From Undibacterium sp. (GTDB lineage: Bacteria > Pseudomonadota > Gammaproteobacteria > Burkholderiales > Burkholderiaceae_D): DNA of 64,000 nucleotides. The stretch spans positions 288,919 to 352,918 of the forward strand of contig JAUSNO010000017.1 of assembly GCA_030645915.1 (NCBI GenBank), in the 5' to 3' direction. The notes beneath the pieces are model-generated. The model had not been told where the DNA came from. It worked only from the letters and a program-made list of their open reading frames with translations, and did no database searches. How positions within the stretch are numbered: the stretch's first letter is position 1; every line of letters starts with the position of its first letter. Positions 29,223 to 37,374 of the stretch are shown in pieces. The position numbers and the translations under genes are program-made.

Positions 29223-31481
29223 TTATTTTTTGTCCTTACCTTGTAGTGTTAAGGTGCGGGCAGGTAGTTTCACGCTGACCATGCTCGTTTCCAGATCACC
29301 GGCATCGCGTGCAAGAATTACCTTGTATGTACCGGCAGCGATGCGCCAGGTTTTGGTCGCGCTGTCGTACATGCCGAGCAAGCGTGGATCGACCACAAGA
29401 TTGACGGTTTTGCTTTCTCCCGGGAGTAAATCGACCTTGTCCCAGCCACCCAGGCGCTTTGGTGCTTCCCATTTGCTGGCGGACGGAGAAACATACACTT
29501 GCGGCACGTCCTTGCCCTGGATTTTACCGGTGTTGGTGACCTTGAAACTGACGTGCAGATTGCCTTCCTTGACGGTGCTGTTCAGACCGGAATAAGCGAA
29601 CTGTGTGTACGACAGACCATGACCGAATGGAAACAGGGGCGTTATTTTTTTCGCGTCAAACCACTTATAGCCGACGGTTGCACCTTCATGATAAGTGACA
29701 TTAAAACGTTGCTCTGGCTTGCTAGGGTCGCCATCTAAAACAGGGCGTGGCAACTGACTTTCAGACGCCGGAAAACTTGCCGGCAAATGACCTGATGGAT
29801 TCACTTTGCCAAACAGGATGCGGGCAATAGCCTCGCCGCCGCTGGTGCCCGGATACCATGCCTGCAGTACCGAATTGACCTGCTTTATCCAAGGCATCGT
29901 GACTGGCCCACCGGTTTCCAGCACCACGACAGTCTTGGGGTTGGCGGCATTGACCGCAGCAATTAAAGCGTCCTGATTTGATGGCAGCGAAAGTGTGGTG
30001 GCATCGAGCGCTTCGCCTACCCACTGGGTAGCAAAGAGCACCACGACATCCGCTTGTGCGGCGAGTTTTGCTGCCGCCTTGAGATCGGTGCCGGCGTTAT
30101 ACGTGACCTGCGCCTGTGGCGCTTGGCGCTGTATTGCCGCGAGCGGCGATGAGGGGTGATAGACCACCGGTCCAGGCCAGATCGCAGGCTCAAGACCTTT
30201 CACGGCAAGCCCGCCGATCGGATACACCTGTGACGATCCGCCGCCAGAGAGTATGCCCACGTCAGCGTAACCACCAATGACAACGATTTTTTTGATGTCG
30301 TGCATCAAGGGCAGCAGGCCCGCATTATTCTTTAACAGGACGATGCCTTCTTCGGCATCCTGCTGGGTGACCAGGGCATGCGCTGCATAGTCAATCTTGC
30401 CGCCGCTTGCTACCGGGTGATCGAACAGGCCCTTGTCAAACATGGTGCGCAAGATGCGCCTGAGCATATTGTCGAGTCGCGCTTGCGCTACAAAGCCGTT
30501 GGCGACGGCCTCTTTAAGTGCGCCGGAGAAGTAGGGCGTCACGTCAAATTCCCAGCCAGACTCTTGATCCAGTCCACTGTTGGCGGCTGCCACTGTGCTG
30601 TGCGTAGCGCCCCAGTCCGACATGACATAGCCACGATACGACCAGTCGGTTTTTAATACCTGGTTCAGCAAATAATCGTTTTCGCAGGCATAGGCGCCGT
30701 TGACGCGGTTGTAGGCGCACATGACCGAGCCAGGGTCGGATTTTTCCAGTGCGAATTGCATTGCCAGCAGATCTGACATGCGGGCGCTGGCATCATCGAT
30801 TTTTGCGTCCAGCACGAAGCGGCCAGTTTCCTGATTGTTGAACGCAAAATGCTTCATGGTAGAAATGATGTGATTGGACTGTATCCCTTTGATTTGCGCA
30901 GCAACAATGCTCCCTGCGAGCAACGGGTCTTCACCTGCATATTCAAAGTTTCTGCCATTGCGCGGTTCTCTCAATAGATTGACGCCACCTGCCAGCATCA
31001 CATTGAAACCCGTGGCGCGCGCTTCGGAACCTATCATGGCGCCACCCTGGTAGGCGGTAGCAAGATTCCACGTCGCGGCGGTAGCCAGCCCGGACGGCAG
31101 CGACGTGCCCTCGCGCGCAGTTGGTCCGCTCCCTTGCGTCGCTACGCCTAGTCCAGCATCTGTCTGAAACTGGGCAGGAACGCCCAGGCGGGGTACGCCC
31201 TCAACATAGCCGGCTGAATGCGGTATCGCATCCGGATGTTTTTGATGATTTTTCCACGCCATGTTAGAGCCAAAGTGGCCAAAGACCAGTTTGAGTTTTT
31301 CATCCTGCGTCATCTCTTTCAGCACAAGATCGGCGCGTTGATCGGCAGTAAGCGTTTTATTTGCCCATGGATGGGCGGCGCTCGTTACTGGTTGATTCGA
31401 TTCGGCAGCAGGATTGGCGCAGGCGCTCGTCGCAGAGAAAAGGCAGGCGATGGCGATCACAGATATTTTTTTGGAGAACAT
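29223..31481 (-). CDS. Exported GH3 beta-glucosidase (BglX-like)
   Basis: Glycoside hydrolase family 3 enzyme of 752 residues. The signal peptide ends near SACA-NPAAES, with export to the periplasm expected. The Lys-His motif is in TMKHFAFNNQETGR, and the predicted nucleophile is Asp289 in YVMSDWGATHS. The family's C-terminal sandwich and fibronectin-III-like domain are present (GKDVPQVYVSPSASKWEAPK). BglX-type enzymes release glucose from beta-glucans and oligosaccharides. It is transcribed away from the TonB receptor gene, with a LacI-type operator about 110 bases upstream. Confidence 0.92.
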   Translation of the reverse strand: MFSKKISVIAIACLFSATSACANPAAESNQPVTSAAHPWANKTLTADQRADLVLKEMTQDEKLKLVFGHFGSNMAWKNHQKHPDAIPHSAGYVEGVPRLGVPAQFQTDAGLGVATQGSGPTAREGTSLPSGLATAATWNLATAYQGGAMIGSEARATGFNVMLAGGVNLLREPRNGRNFEYAGEDPLLAGSIVAAQIKGIQSNHIISTMKHFAFNNQETGRFVLDAKIDDASARMSDLLAMQFALEKSDPGSVMCAYNRVNGAYACENDYLLNQVLKTDWSYRGYVMSDWGATHSTVAAANSGLDQESGWEFDVTPYFSGALKEAVANGFVAQARLDNMLRRILRTMFDKGLFDHPVASGGKIDYAAHALVTQQDAEEGIVLLKNNAGLLPLMHDIKKIVVIGGYADVGILSGGGSSQVYPIGGLAVKGLEPAIWPGPVVYHPSSPLAAIQRQAPQAQVTYNAGTDLKAAAKLAAQADVVVLFATQWVGEALDATTLSLPSNQDALIAAVNAANPKTVVVLETGGPVTMPWIKQVNSVLQAWYPGTSGGEAIARILFGKVNPSGHLPASFPASESQLPRPVLDGDPSKPEQRFNVTYHEGATVGYKWFDAKKITPLFPFGHGLSYTQFAYSGLNSTVKEGNLHVSFKVTNTGKIQGKDVPQVYVSPSASKWEAPKRLGGWDKVDLLPGESKTVNLVVDPRLLGMYDSATKTWRIAAGTYKVILARDAGDLETSMVSVKLPARTLTLQGKDKK

Positions 31482-31589
31482 TAGCTAAGTACCTTCAATT
31501 GATTGTTGTAAAGAACTAGTGTGGATGGTTGATTTAATCGTGAATTTGTTTTTGAAATGACGGCAGGACGTTTCTGTTTTTACTAAAAA

Positions 31590-31603
31590 TGGAAACGTTC
31601 CCA
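31590..31603. promoter_or_regulatory. LacI-type operator 1 (GH3 gene)
   Basis: TGGAAACGTTCCCA, 13 of 14 symmetric with the shared consensus TGGRAACGWTTCCA. It lies just downstream of a candidate minus-strand promoter for the GH3 gene. Confidence 0.75.
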
Positions 31604-31611
31604 TTTTCGCT

Positions 31612-31640
31612 AGATTGCCGCAAAACAGATGGCATGTCAA
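31612..31640 (-). promoter_or_regulatory. Candidate promoter of the GH3 gene
   Basis: On the minus strand TTGACA (31640-31635), a 17-base spacer and CAATCT (31617-31612). The -35 box is perfect and the -10 box is weak. Operator 1 follows within the expected transcription start area. Confidence 0.5.
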
Positions 31641-31908
31641 TTGCGCTGCTTAAATATTCAAATAAATATTCAACTAAATATCCAACTAAATAAAAGAATT
31701 TTTCTGGTGATTGCCAATCCGTCTTAAGGGGACCGGTTTGGTGGAGACATTTTTCCTTTTCATGGAAGTCTGACGCAGACGTTGATATTGATGTGGCGTT
31801 TGTCTCTATAGGCCGTCAAGCCCGTCGTTTTGCCAGCGCTGCCGGGGCGCGCTGATTGTTGCTGTCAGGCAGAATTGCTGCGCACTGTGTTGCAATTTCA
31901 CAAAAATT

Positions 31909-31922
31909 TGGGAACGTTTCCA
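31909..31922. promoter_or_regulatory. LacI-type operator 2 (TonB receptor promoter, upstream)
   Basis: TGGGAACGTTTCCA, ending 8 bases before the -35 box of the receptor promoter. Its centre is 66 bp from that of operator 3. Confidence 0.8.
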
Positions 31923-31930
31923 AAAAAAAG

Positions 31931-31960
31931 TTGACACCTATTTTTATTGAATGCTATATT
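31931..31960 (+). promoter_or_regulatory. Sigma70 promoter of the TonB-dependent receptor
   Basis: Perfect TTGACA (31931-31936), 18-base spacer, TATATT (31955-31960) preceded by TGC. It lies between operators 2 and 3 and leaves a 5' leader of about 260 bases before the receptor ATG. Confidence 0.8.
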
Positions 31961-31974
31961 CGTCAAAAAATAAC

Positions 31975-31988
31975 TGGAAACGATTCCA
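31975..31988. promoter_or_regulatory. LacI-type operator 3 (TonB receptor promoter, downstream)
   Basis: TGGAAACGATTCCA lies about 15 bases beyond the -10 box, covering the early transcribed region. It is identical to operator 7. Confidence 0.82.
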
Positions 31989-32230
31989 AAATTCCACTCT
32001 ATATGAAATATTCCGCATAAATGCGGCACGCATAGTAGAGGCAGGCAGCGTTCCTTTTTTTGTTGTCGAGGGGAGCTGTCAACTAGAAAGCGTCATCTGG
32101 CTTTCATAAGAAGCTTGTTGATTCGCTTGTTGTTTGTACGTAGTGTCAGAAATATCGAGCATTGCCAGAAGCGGTACGAATTTCCAGTGTGAACTGGTTC
32201 GTGTCAAAATACCTAAAAAAAGGAGACCAA

Positions 32231-34915
32231 ATGTTTCATCCTAAGACAAAAAGAAAGCTCATGAGTCTGGCAGTCGCCAGCGCATGTGGTTTGATGACCG
32301 TGCATGGCCATGCCCAGCAAGCCGATGCGCCAAAAACCGGTGACAATACGGCGGCACCAAAGAAGGTCGCCGATTCTGACCAGATTCAAGAAATTCAGGT
32401 TACTGCAACGCGTTACTCCACCTCGCTGCTCAAAACACCATTGGCAGTGACTGCGTTTGGTCAGGAAAAATTGGCGCGTATGGGGGTAACCAGCGCCAAG
32501 GATCTGGCGAATGAAATCCCTAACGTCACAATTACTCAGGCTGGTGATTCTGCGATTCAGGTGACCATCCGCGGTATCACCTCTAGCAATACCACTGAAA
32601 TCGGTGATCCTGCCGTTGGTTTTCACCTCGATGGTTTGTACTCGCCTCGTCCACAAGGCGCACAAGCCTTGATGTTTGACGTTGAACAGGTTGAAGTCTT
32701 GCGTGGTCCGCAGGGAACCTTGTTTGGCCGTAATTCAACTGGTGGCAGTATCAATGTCATCTCGGCCAAACCTGATTTTAACGGTAACTATGGCAGGGCA
32801 GAGTTCGAGCTTGGCAACTACAACAAGAAGCAGTTCAATGCGGTTCAGAATATCAAAGTCAATGATGAGCTAGCCGTCCGTGCAGCGCTCATGAAAGTGA
32901 CGCGTAACGGTTATGCCAATCAGAAGCAGGATTTTGCAGAAGCCAATTCACCGGCCCATGGCTGGATACCTGACGGTATTCCAGACAATATTCAACGCTG
33001 GAATAAAAAGCTTGATCCGAGCAAGTTTTACACCAATCAAAATGAATGGGCTGCGCGTTTAGGGGCTAGCTATAAGCTGACGAAAGATATCAATCTGCAC
33101 GCAGCGTACGAAGAGTTTCAGGATTCAAGCGCAGGCGGTACGGCATTCAAAGATTGCGAATCTACTGCAGGAACCAGGTATGCATGTGCACCGGGAAGAG
33201 GAAGATTTGATCTCGATATCAATATTCCTGGCGTGACTGATATGAAGATCCGCACCGTGCGTGCCGGTGTGAATTGGAATCTCAACAAAGATGCCACACT
33301 TGATTACAACTTCGCATTAGCTGACCAGCGCCGTAGCCAATTGTATGATAACGACAAAGGCAATCAGACTGCACTGCCTTTCCAGATCACCCAGGATAAT
33401 CCAAATATCGCAGGTGGCAATAACTGGGGTACCTGGCCACTGGCTGATCAGTACCAGCAGACGGTAGATTCAAAATACATATCGTCCGTGCAAGAGCTTC
33501 AATTGAAGCAACGTATCGGCTCGCTGCAATATGTTGCCGGCCTGTTCTGGATGCATGAAAAAAATCAGATCAACTATGAAGTGGTTGATTTGTATCGCGC
33601 GCCTGTTGGTTTGGCATCGGGCGCTTTTTACGCTCAGCCTAATCGTCAGGTAGATGCAAAAGCCGCTTTTGCGCAAGCTGACTGGAAGTTCTTGCCAACC
33701 TGGACGGCCACTGCCGGTATCCGTTACAGCGTTGATAGCAAGACAGACAAAGATGGTTTGAATCTGGGTGGATGGTGGGGCAGCAAGGCTTTTTATAATG
33801 GCCGCTATGACCCAGGTACACCAGGTACGCCAGGCTATCAGCTGCCACAAGGGAATGACTTGAATTATGGCCCTGGCGGCAGCGCGGCTAACTATGCTTT
33901 GTATGGCGCGCCTTCACCAAATGATCATTCCGATTCATGGAGAAAGATGACATGGCGCTTAGGTCTGCAGACGCAAGTGACCGAAAATCAAATGGCCTAT
34001 ACCGCATTGGCTACCGGCTACAAAGCAGGCGGTTTTGGCGATAGAGTGTTGGCATGCGGCGGCGACGCTACCCGTGTCTGCGCGGATGGCAAGCCTAACT
34101 CAGAAACTTTCCTGCCTTACAAACCTGAATTGGTCACCAATCTGGAATTTGGTTACAAGGGTAAGTTTCTGGACAATCGCCTGAGCCTTTCCGCCGTTGG
34201 TTTCTTCATGAAGTACACGGATCAGCAATTGACGAACACCTATTTCGTCAGCAAGTACGTCGTGCCGACACCATGTACCTCCGATCAGCCAAAATGCGAC
34301 GTGTATGAAACATGGCGCACGATTAACGTAGGTAACACCAAGATTAAAGGTCTCGAAGTTGAGTGGGATTACAAACCTTGGAAAGGCGCAAAAATCGGTG
34401 GTTCTTTTGCCTTGTTGGATACCAAGATCAAGGACTACGGTCCGTATAGCGATGACTACAATTGTGACGCTCGCGTCGAGTTTGGCCTGACACCATGCGC
34501 ACCTGTATTTACCGGTCTAGGCCCCAATAACGGCAAGCGTTTATATGATGTGACTAATCACAACTTGCCGAATGCACCTAAGCGTACTTTCATGTTCAAT
34601 ATGTCGCAAAAATTTGATCTCGACAGTGGCTACACTATTACGCCGTATGCCAAGATCAACTGGCGCGACAAGGCATATTTTGATATCTACAACGACACGT
34701 TCGCGCATATTGGCCGCTATCAAAAAGCCTATGCACTTGCCGACGCCTCAGTCAGGCTTGATGCACCGGATGATAAATGGCATCTGGAAGCCTATGTGCG
34801 CAACCTGACCGACAGTCATGCCGTGTACTGGCGTGGTTCGGCGGTTGGCGGACAGATGAACGCAGCACCTGTTGAGCCACGTATGTTCGGCATTCGTTTT
34901 GGTGTGAATTATTAA
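32231..34915 (+). CDS. TonB-dependent outer-membrane receptor (carbohydrate type)
   Basis: Outer-membrane barrel of 894 residues. The signal peptide is MFHPKTKRKLMSLAVASACG with cleavage near HGHA. The TonB box and plug begin at QIQEIQVTATRYSTSLLKTP, the plug contains VEVLRGPQGTLFGRNSTGG, and the barrel ends in an aromatic-terminated strand (RMFGIRFGVNY). This is the subtype found with tryptophan-halogenase-like proteins in sugar loci. AGGAGA precedes the ATG at 32231, which is preferred over the longer frame from 32162. Uptake of glucan oligosaccharides is inferred from the neighbours. Confidence 0.92.
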   Translation: MFHPKTKRKLMSLAVASACGLMTVHGHAQQADAPKTGDNTAAPKKVADSDQIQEIQVTATRYSTSLLKTPLAVTAFGQEKLARMGVTSAKDLANEIPNVTITQAGDSAIQVTIRGITSSNTTEIGDPAVGFHLDGLYSPRPQGAQALMFDVEQVEVLRGPQGTLFGRNSTGGSINVISAKPDFNGNYGRAEFELGNYNKKQFNAVQNIKVNDELAVRAALMKVTRNGYANQKQDFAEANSPAHGWIPDGIPDNIQRWNKKLDPSKFYTNQNEWAARLGASYKLTKDINLHAAYEEFQDSSAGGTAFKDCESTAGTRYACAPGRGRFDLDINIPGVTDMKIRTVRAGVNWNLNKDATLDYNFALADQRRSQLYDNDKGNQTALPFQITQDNPNIAGGNNWGTWPLADQYQQTVDSKYISSVQELQLKQRIGSLQYVAGLFWMHEKNQINYEVVDLYRAPVGLASGAFYAQPNRQVDAKAAFAQADWKFLPTWTATAGIRYSVDSKTDKDGLNLGGWWGSKAFYNGRYDPGTPGTPGYQLPQGNDLNYGPGGSAANYALYGAPSPNDHSDSWRKMTWRLGLQTQVTENQMAYTALATGYKAGGFGDRVLACGGDATRVCADGKPNSETFLPYKPELVTNLEFGYKGKFLDNRLSLSAVGFFMKYTDQQLTNTYFVSKYVVPTPCTSDQPKCDVYETWRTINVGNTKIKGLEVEWDYKPWKGAKIGGSFALLDTKIKDYGPYSDDYNCDARVEFGLTPCAPVFTGLGPNNGKRLYDVTNHNLPNAPKRTFMFNMSQKFDLDSGYTITPYAKINWRDKAYFDIYNDTFAHIGRYQKAYALADASVRLDAPDDKWHLEAYVRNLTDSHAVYWRGSAVGGQMNAAPVEPRMFGIRFGVNY

Positions 34916-34953
34916 TTTTCAGTGATGGCGATGCGTACCCACGCTAGCTAGTG

Positions 34954-34999
34954 AACCGATGCAGTCTGGCCAAGGGGGGCAGGTTGCATCGGTTTTTTT
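34954..34999 (+). terminator. Terminator after the TonB receptor gene
   Basis: Stem AACCGATGCA/TGCATCGGTT with a 21-nt loop and a seven-T run. It would reduce, and might attenuate, transcription into the halogenase gene. Confidence 0.8.
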
Positions 35000-35065
35000 A
35001 TTGAGTGCGATAGTGATTTATCGGCGGCAAGGGATGGACAGCCAGGCTTGTTGGGGACATGAAAA

Positions 35066-36577
35066 ATGACAGAGAACAGAATCAAAAACGTGGTGATCGT
35101 CGGTGGCGGAACAGCAGGCTGGATGGCCGCTGCAGCCTTGTCTGAGCTGCTGCCGGTTGGCTACAACTACCGGCTGGTCGAGTCGGATCAAATCTCCACC
35201 ATAGGCGTGGGTGAGGCGACGATACCGAGTATCCGCAACTTCAACATGCATCTTGGTATAGACGAAAATGAATTTCTGCGCGCGACCCAGGGCACCTTCA
35301 AGCTGGGCATAGAATTTGTTAATTGGGGTAAAAAGGGCGACAAATACTTCCACGGCTTTGGCTCGGTAGGACGCGATCAGCCCACAGCCAATTTCTTTCA
35401 TTACTGGCTTAAGCTGTACCAGCAGGGCGCAGTGGGTGGCCTGGAACATTACTCCATCAATACGGTGGCCAGCCAACTGGGCAAGTTCAGCGTTGGCAGG
35501 CCGGATCTGCCTAATTCGCCATTATCTGACCTGTCTTACGCATATCATTTTGACGCTGGCCTGTATGCCAAATTCTTGCGCACTTACAGCGAGAAGCGCG
35601 GCGTCAAGCGCACCGAGGGGCGCATCGTCGACACGCTCCTACGCGAGGCGGACGGTTTCATCGATGCGCTAGTGATGGAAAATGGCGAGAAAATCCAGGG
35701 TGATTTCTTTATCGATTGCTCGGGCATGGTCGGCTTGCTGATAGAGAAAGCGCTGCACACCGGCTATGAGGACTGGAGCCATTGGCTGCCATGTGATCAC
35801 GCCATCGCCGTGCCTTGCGAATCAAGCAAGGACATGCGGGCGCTAACACGCTCCACCGCGCACACCGCCGGCTGGCAATGGCGCATACCGTTGCAGCACC
35901 GTACCGGCAACGGCCATGTCTTCTCCAGCCAATACATGAGCGTGGATGAGGCGCAAGCTATCCTGATGGCTAATTTGGATGGCAAGGCATTGGCCGAACC
36001 GCGCCAGATCAAATTCACCACAGGCAAGCGCAATAAGGCATGGAACAAGAATTGCGTCGCCGTCGGCCTGTCAGGCGGCTTTATGGAACCGCTGGAATCG
36101 ACCAGCATTCACATGGTCAAGACCGGCCTGATGCGCTTGTTAAGCTTCTTCCCTGACCGTGGCTTTGAGCAGGTGGATATCGATACCTACAACCGCTTGT
36201 GCGATAAGGAATACGAGCAGATACGTGATTTCCTGATCCTGCATTACAAGGTTAATGCCAGGGATGATTCGGCATTCTGGCGCTATTGCCAGCAGATGGA
36301 AGTGCCGGAGAGCCTGCAAAGAAAGCTCGACCTCTTCGCCAGCCATGGCCGCATCCTGCGTGAGAACGAAGAGCTGTTTCCCGAAGACAGCTGGTTGCAG
36401 GTGATGCACGGGCAGGGCATGCGCCCGCGCGCCTACAACCCTGTGGTGGATCAGCGATCCAAAGATGACATCGCCGGGTTTTTGCATAATACGCAGATGG
36501 TGATACGCAAGTGCGTCGATGCCATGCCGGTACATGCCGATTACATCAAGGCCAACTGCATGGCACGGCCGGTGTGA
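35066..36577 (+). CDS. Flavin-dependent tryptophan-halogenase family protein 1
   Basis: FAD-dependent monooxygenase-like protein of 503 residues. The FAD motif GGGTAGWMAAA starts at residue 13, VGEATIPSI follows near 50, and the halogenase motif W270-x-W272-x-I-P is intact in GWQWRIPLQHRTG. GGFMEPLESTS lies near the FAD/chloride site. Characterised relatives chlorinate or brominate tryptophan or free indoles, while those in TonB/sugar loci have unclear substrates. It is closely similar to the second copy at 50165. Its last 52 codons recur at 43624. Confidence 0.9.
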   Translation: MTENRIKNVVIVGGGTAGWMAAAALSELLPVGYNYRLVESDQISTIGVGEATIPSIRNFNMHLGIDENEFLRATQGTFKLGIEFVNWGKKGDKYFHGFGSVGRDQPTANFFHYWLKLYQQGAVGGLEHYSINTVASQLGKFSVGRPDLPNSPLSDLSYAYHFDAGLYAKFLRTYSEKRGVKRTEGRIVDTLLREADGFIDALVMENGEKIQGDFFIDCSGMVGLLIEKALHTGYEDWSHWLPCDHAIAVPCESSKDMRALTRSTAHTAGWQWRIPLQHRTGNGHVFSSQYMSVDEAQAILMANLDGKALAEPRQIKFTTGKRNKAWNKNCVAVGLSGGFMEPLESTSIHMVKTGLMRLLSFFPDRGFEQVDIDTYNRLCDKEYEQIRDFLILHYKVNARDDSAFWRYCQQMEVPESLQRKLDLFASHGRILRENEELFPEDSWLQVMHGQGMRPRAYNPVVDQRSKDDIAGFLHNTQMVIRKCVDAMPVHADYIKANCMARPV

Positions 36578-36624
36578 CGCTTAGTGCAGGTTTACCTGTG
36601 TAAATTTCTGAAATATGCCATGCC
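36418..36624 (+). repeat. 207-bp direct repeat, copy 1
   Basis: Begins at an in-frame Met codon (residue 452) of halogenase 1, covers the end of that gene and 47 bases beyond, and ends in TGCCATGCC. It matches 43623-43829 at 202 of 207 positions at an offset of exactly 7205 bases. Confidence 0.95.
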
Positions 36625-36698
36625 TGTAGCGCACTGTTCATGCGGTTCTTCAGACTATCTGGCTTGAAAGGCGCATGGATAGGGCGTGCTGGGCATGG
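36616..36698 (-). repeat. Dispersed palindromic element, copy F (inverted relative to copy G)
   Basis: The element matches the reverse complement of copy G (43821-43905) at 79 of 83 positions, although its left flank is the same as that of G. Its ends are TGCCATGCC and GGCATGG. It lies between convergent halogenase 1 and the small minus-strand gene. Confidence 0.92.
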
Positions 36699-36784
36699 TG
36701 CATTTTAATAATTGAATCGGGTTGTCATTATTGAGCTTGCTATATGCCAAGGCGATCACGAAAGTGCGATACCCACCTACGAAA

Positions 36785-37216
36785 TCAATAACCGGTTTTC
36801 ATCACATATTCAAGGACATTGAGCGCCCTCAATAAATCTATATGGTGCAACAGTACCGGAGCGAAGCCAAATTCGAAAATGTGCTGAAGATTAAACTCTC
36901 CAACTATTCCTTCATAGGCCATAGACTGGACGATACGGTAAGCATCTTTGTGTACGACGGCAATTCTTTTCTGATCCTGGTCTTGTTGATTATCCAAAAT
37001 GGCGATTTCAAGGTCATATACGAACAATCGGTCGCGTATCATTTCAGTCAAGCTAGCCCACTTCGAATCATCCACACCCTGCTCTTGATATATAAAAACG
37101 AATTCATGTGGACGGACGATGTCATCTCTCCGCACATCGCATCCATTCAACATTGGATCAACTAATGCATTACCCGCATTCGTAAAGTGATAATTAAATA
37201 CATTATTTGTTTTCAT
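36785..37216 (-). CDS. Hypothetical protein in the 7-kb inserted segment
   Basis: Acidic protein of 143 residues, beginning MKTNNVFNYHFTNAGNALVD. It contains VRPHEFVFIYQEQGVDDSKW and ends LNVLEYVMKTGY. No signal peptide, membrane segment or recognised domain is seen. A GTG six codons earlier is an alternative start. The opposite strand has an overlapping 107-codon frame, but the minus-strand frame is longer and has more natural composition. It lies downstream of the M60 gene in the same direction, after a terminator. Confidence 0.5.
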   Translation of the reverse strand: MKTNNVFNYHFTNAGNALVDPMLNGCDVRRDDIVRPHEFVFIYQEQGVDDSKWASLTEMIRDRLFVYDLEIAILDNQQDQDQKRIAVVHKDAYRIVQSMAYEGIVGEFNLQHIFEFGFAPVLLHHIDLLRALNVLEYVMKTGY

Positions 37217-37341
37217 TATTTTGAGGTATGACACGAATTAATTTAGAGAGCATCGCTTTCCTTTTATCGTATTTTGTAGAAATCGCTCCTTCAAACCTAG
37301 TTGCCAGAAGAAACGATTCGATAGATCGTTAACACAAAAAA

Positions 37342-37367
37342 TGGCCGACCAAATAGCCGGTCGGCCA
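37342..37367 (-). terminator. Terminator after the M60-type protease gene
   Basis: Stem TGGCCGACC/GGTCGGCCA, followed on the minus strand by a T-run. It begins 8 bases after the stop codon. Confidence 0.8.
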
Positions 37368-37374
37368 CTACCAT

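Noticed and set aside
36842..37165. Plus-strand frame of 107 codons opposite the hypothetical gene at 36785
   Set aside because: The minus-strand frame is longer and more balanced in composition. The plus-strand frame begins without a ribosome-binding site.
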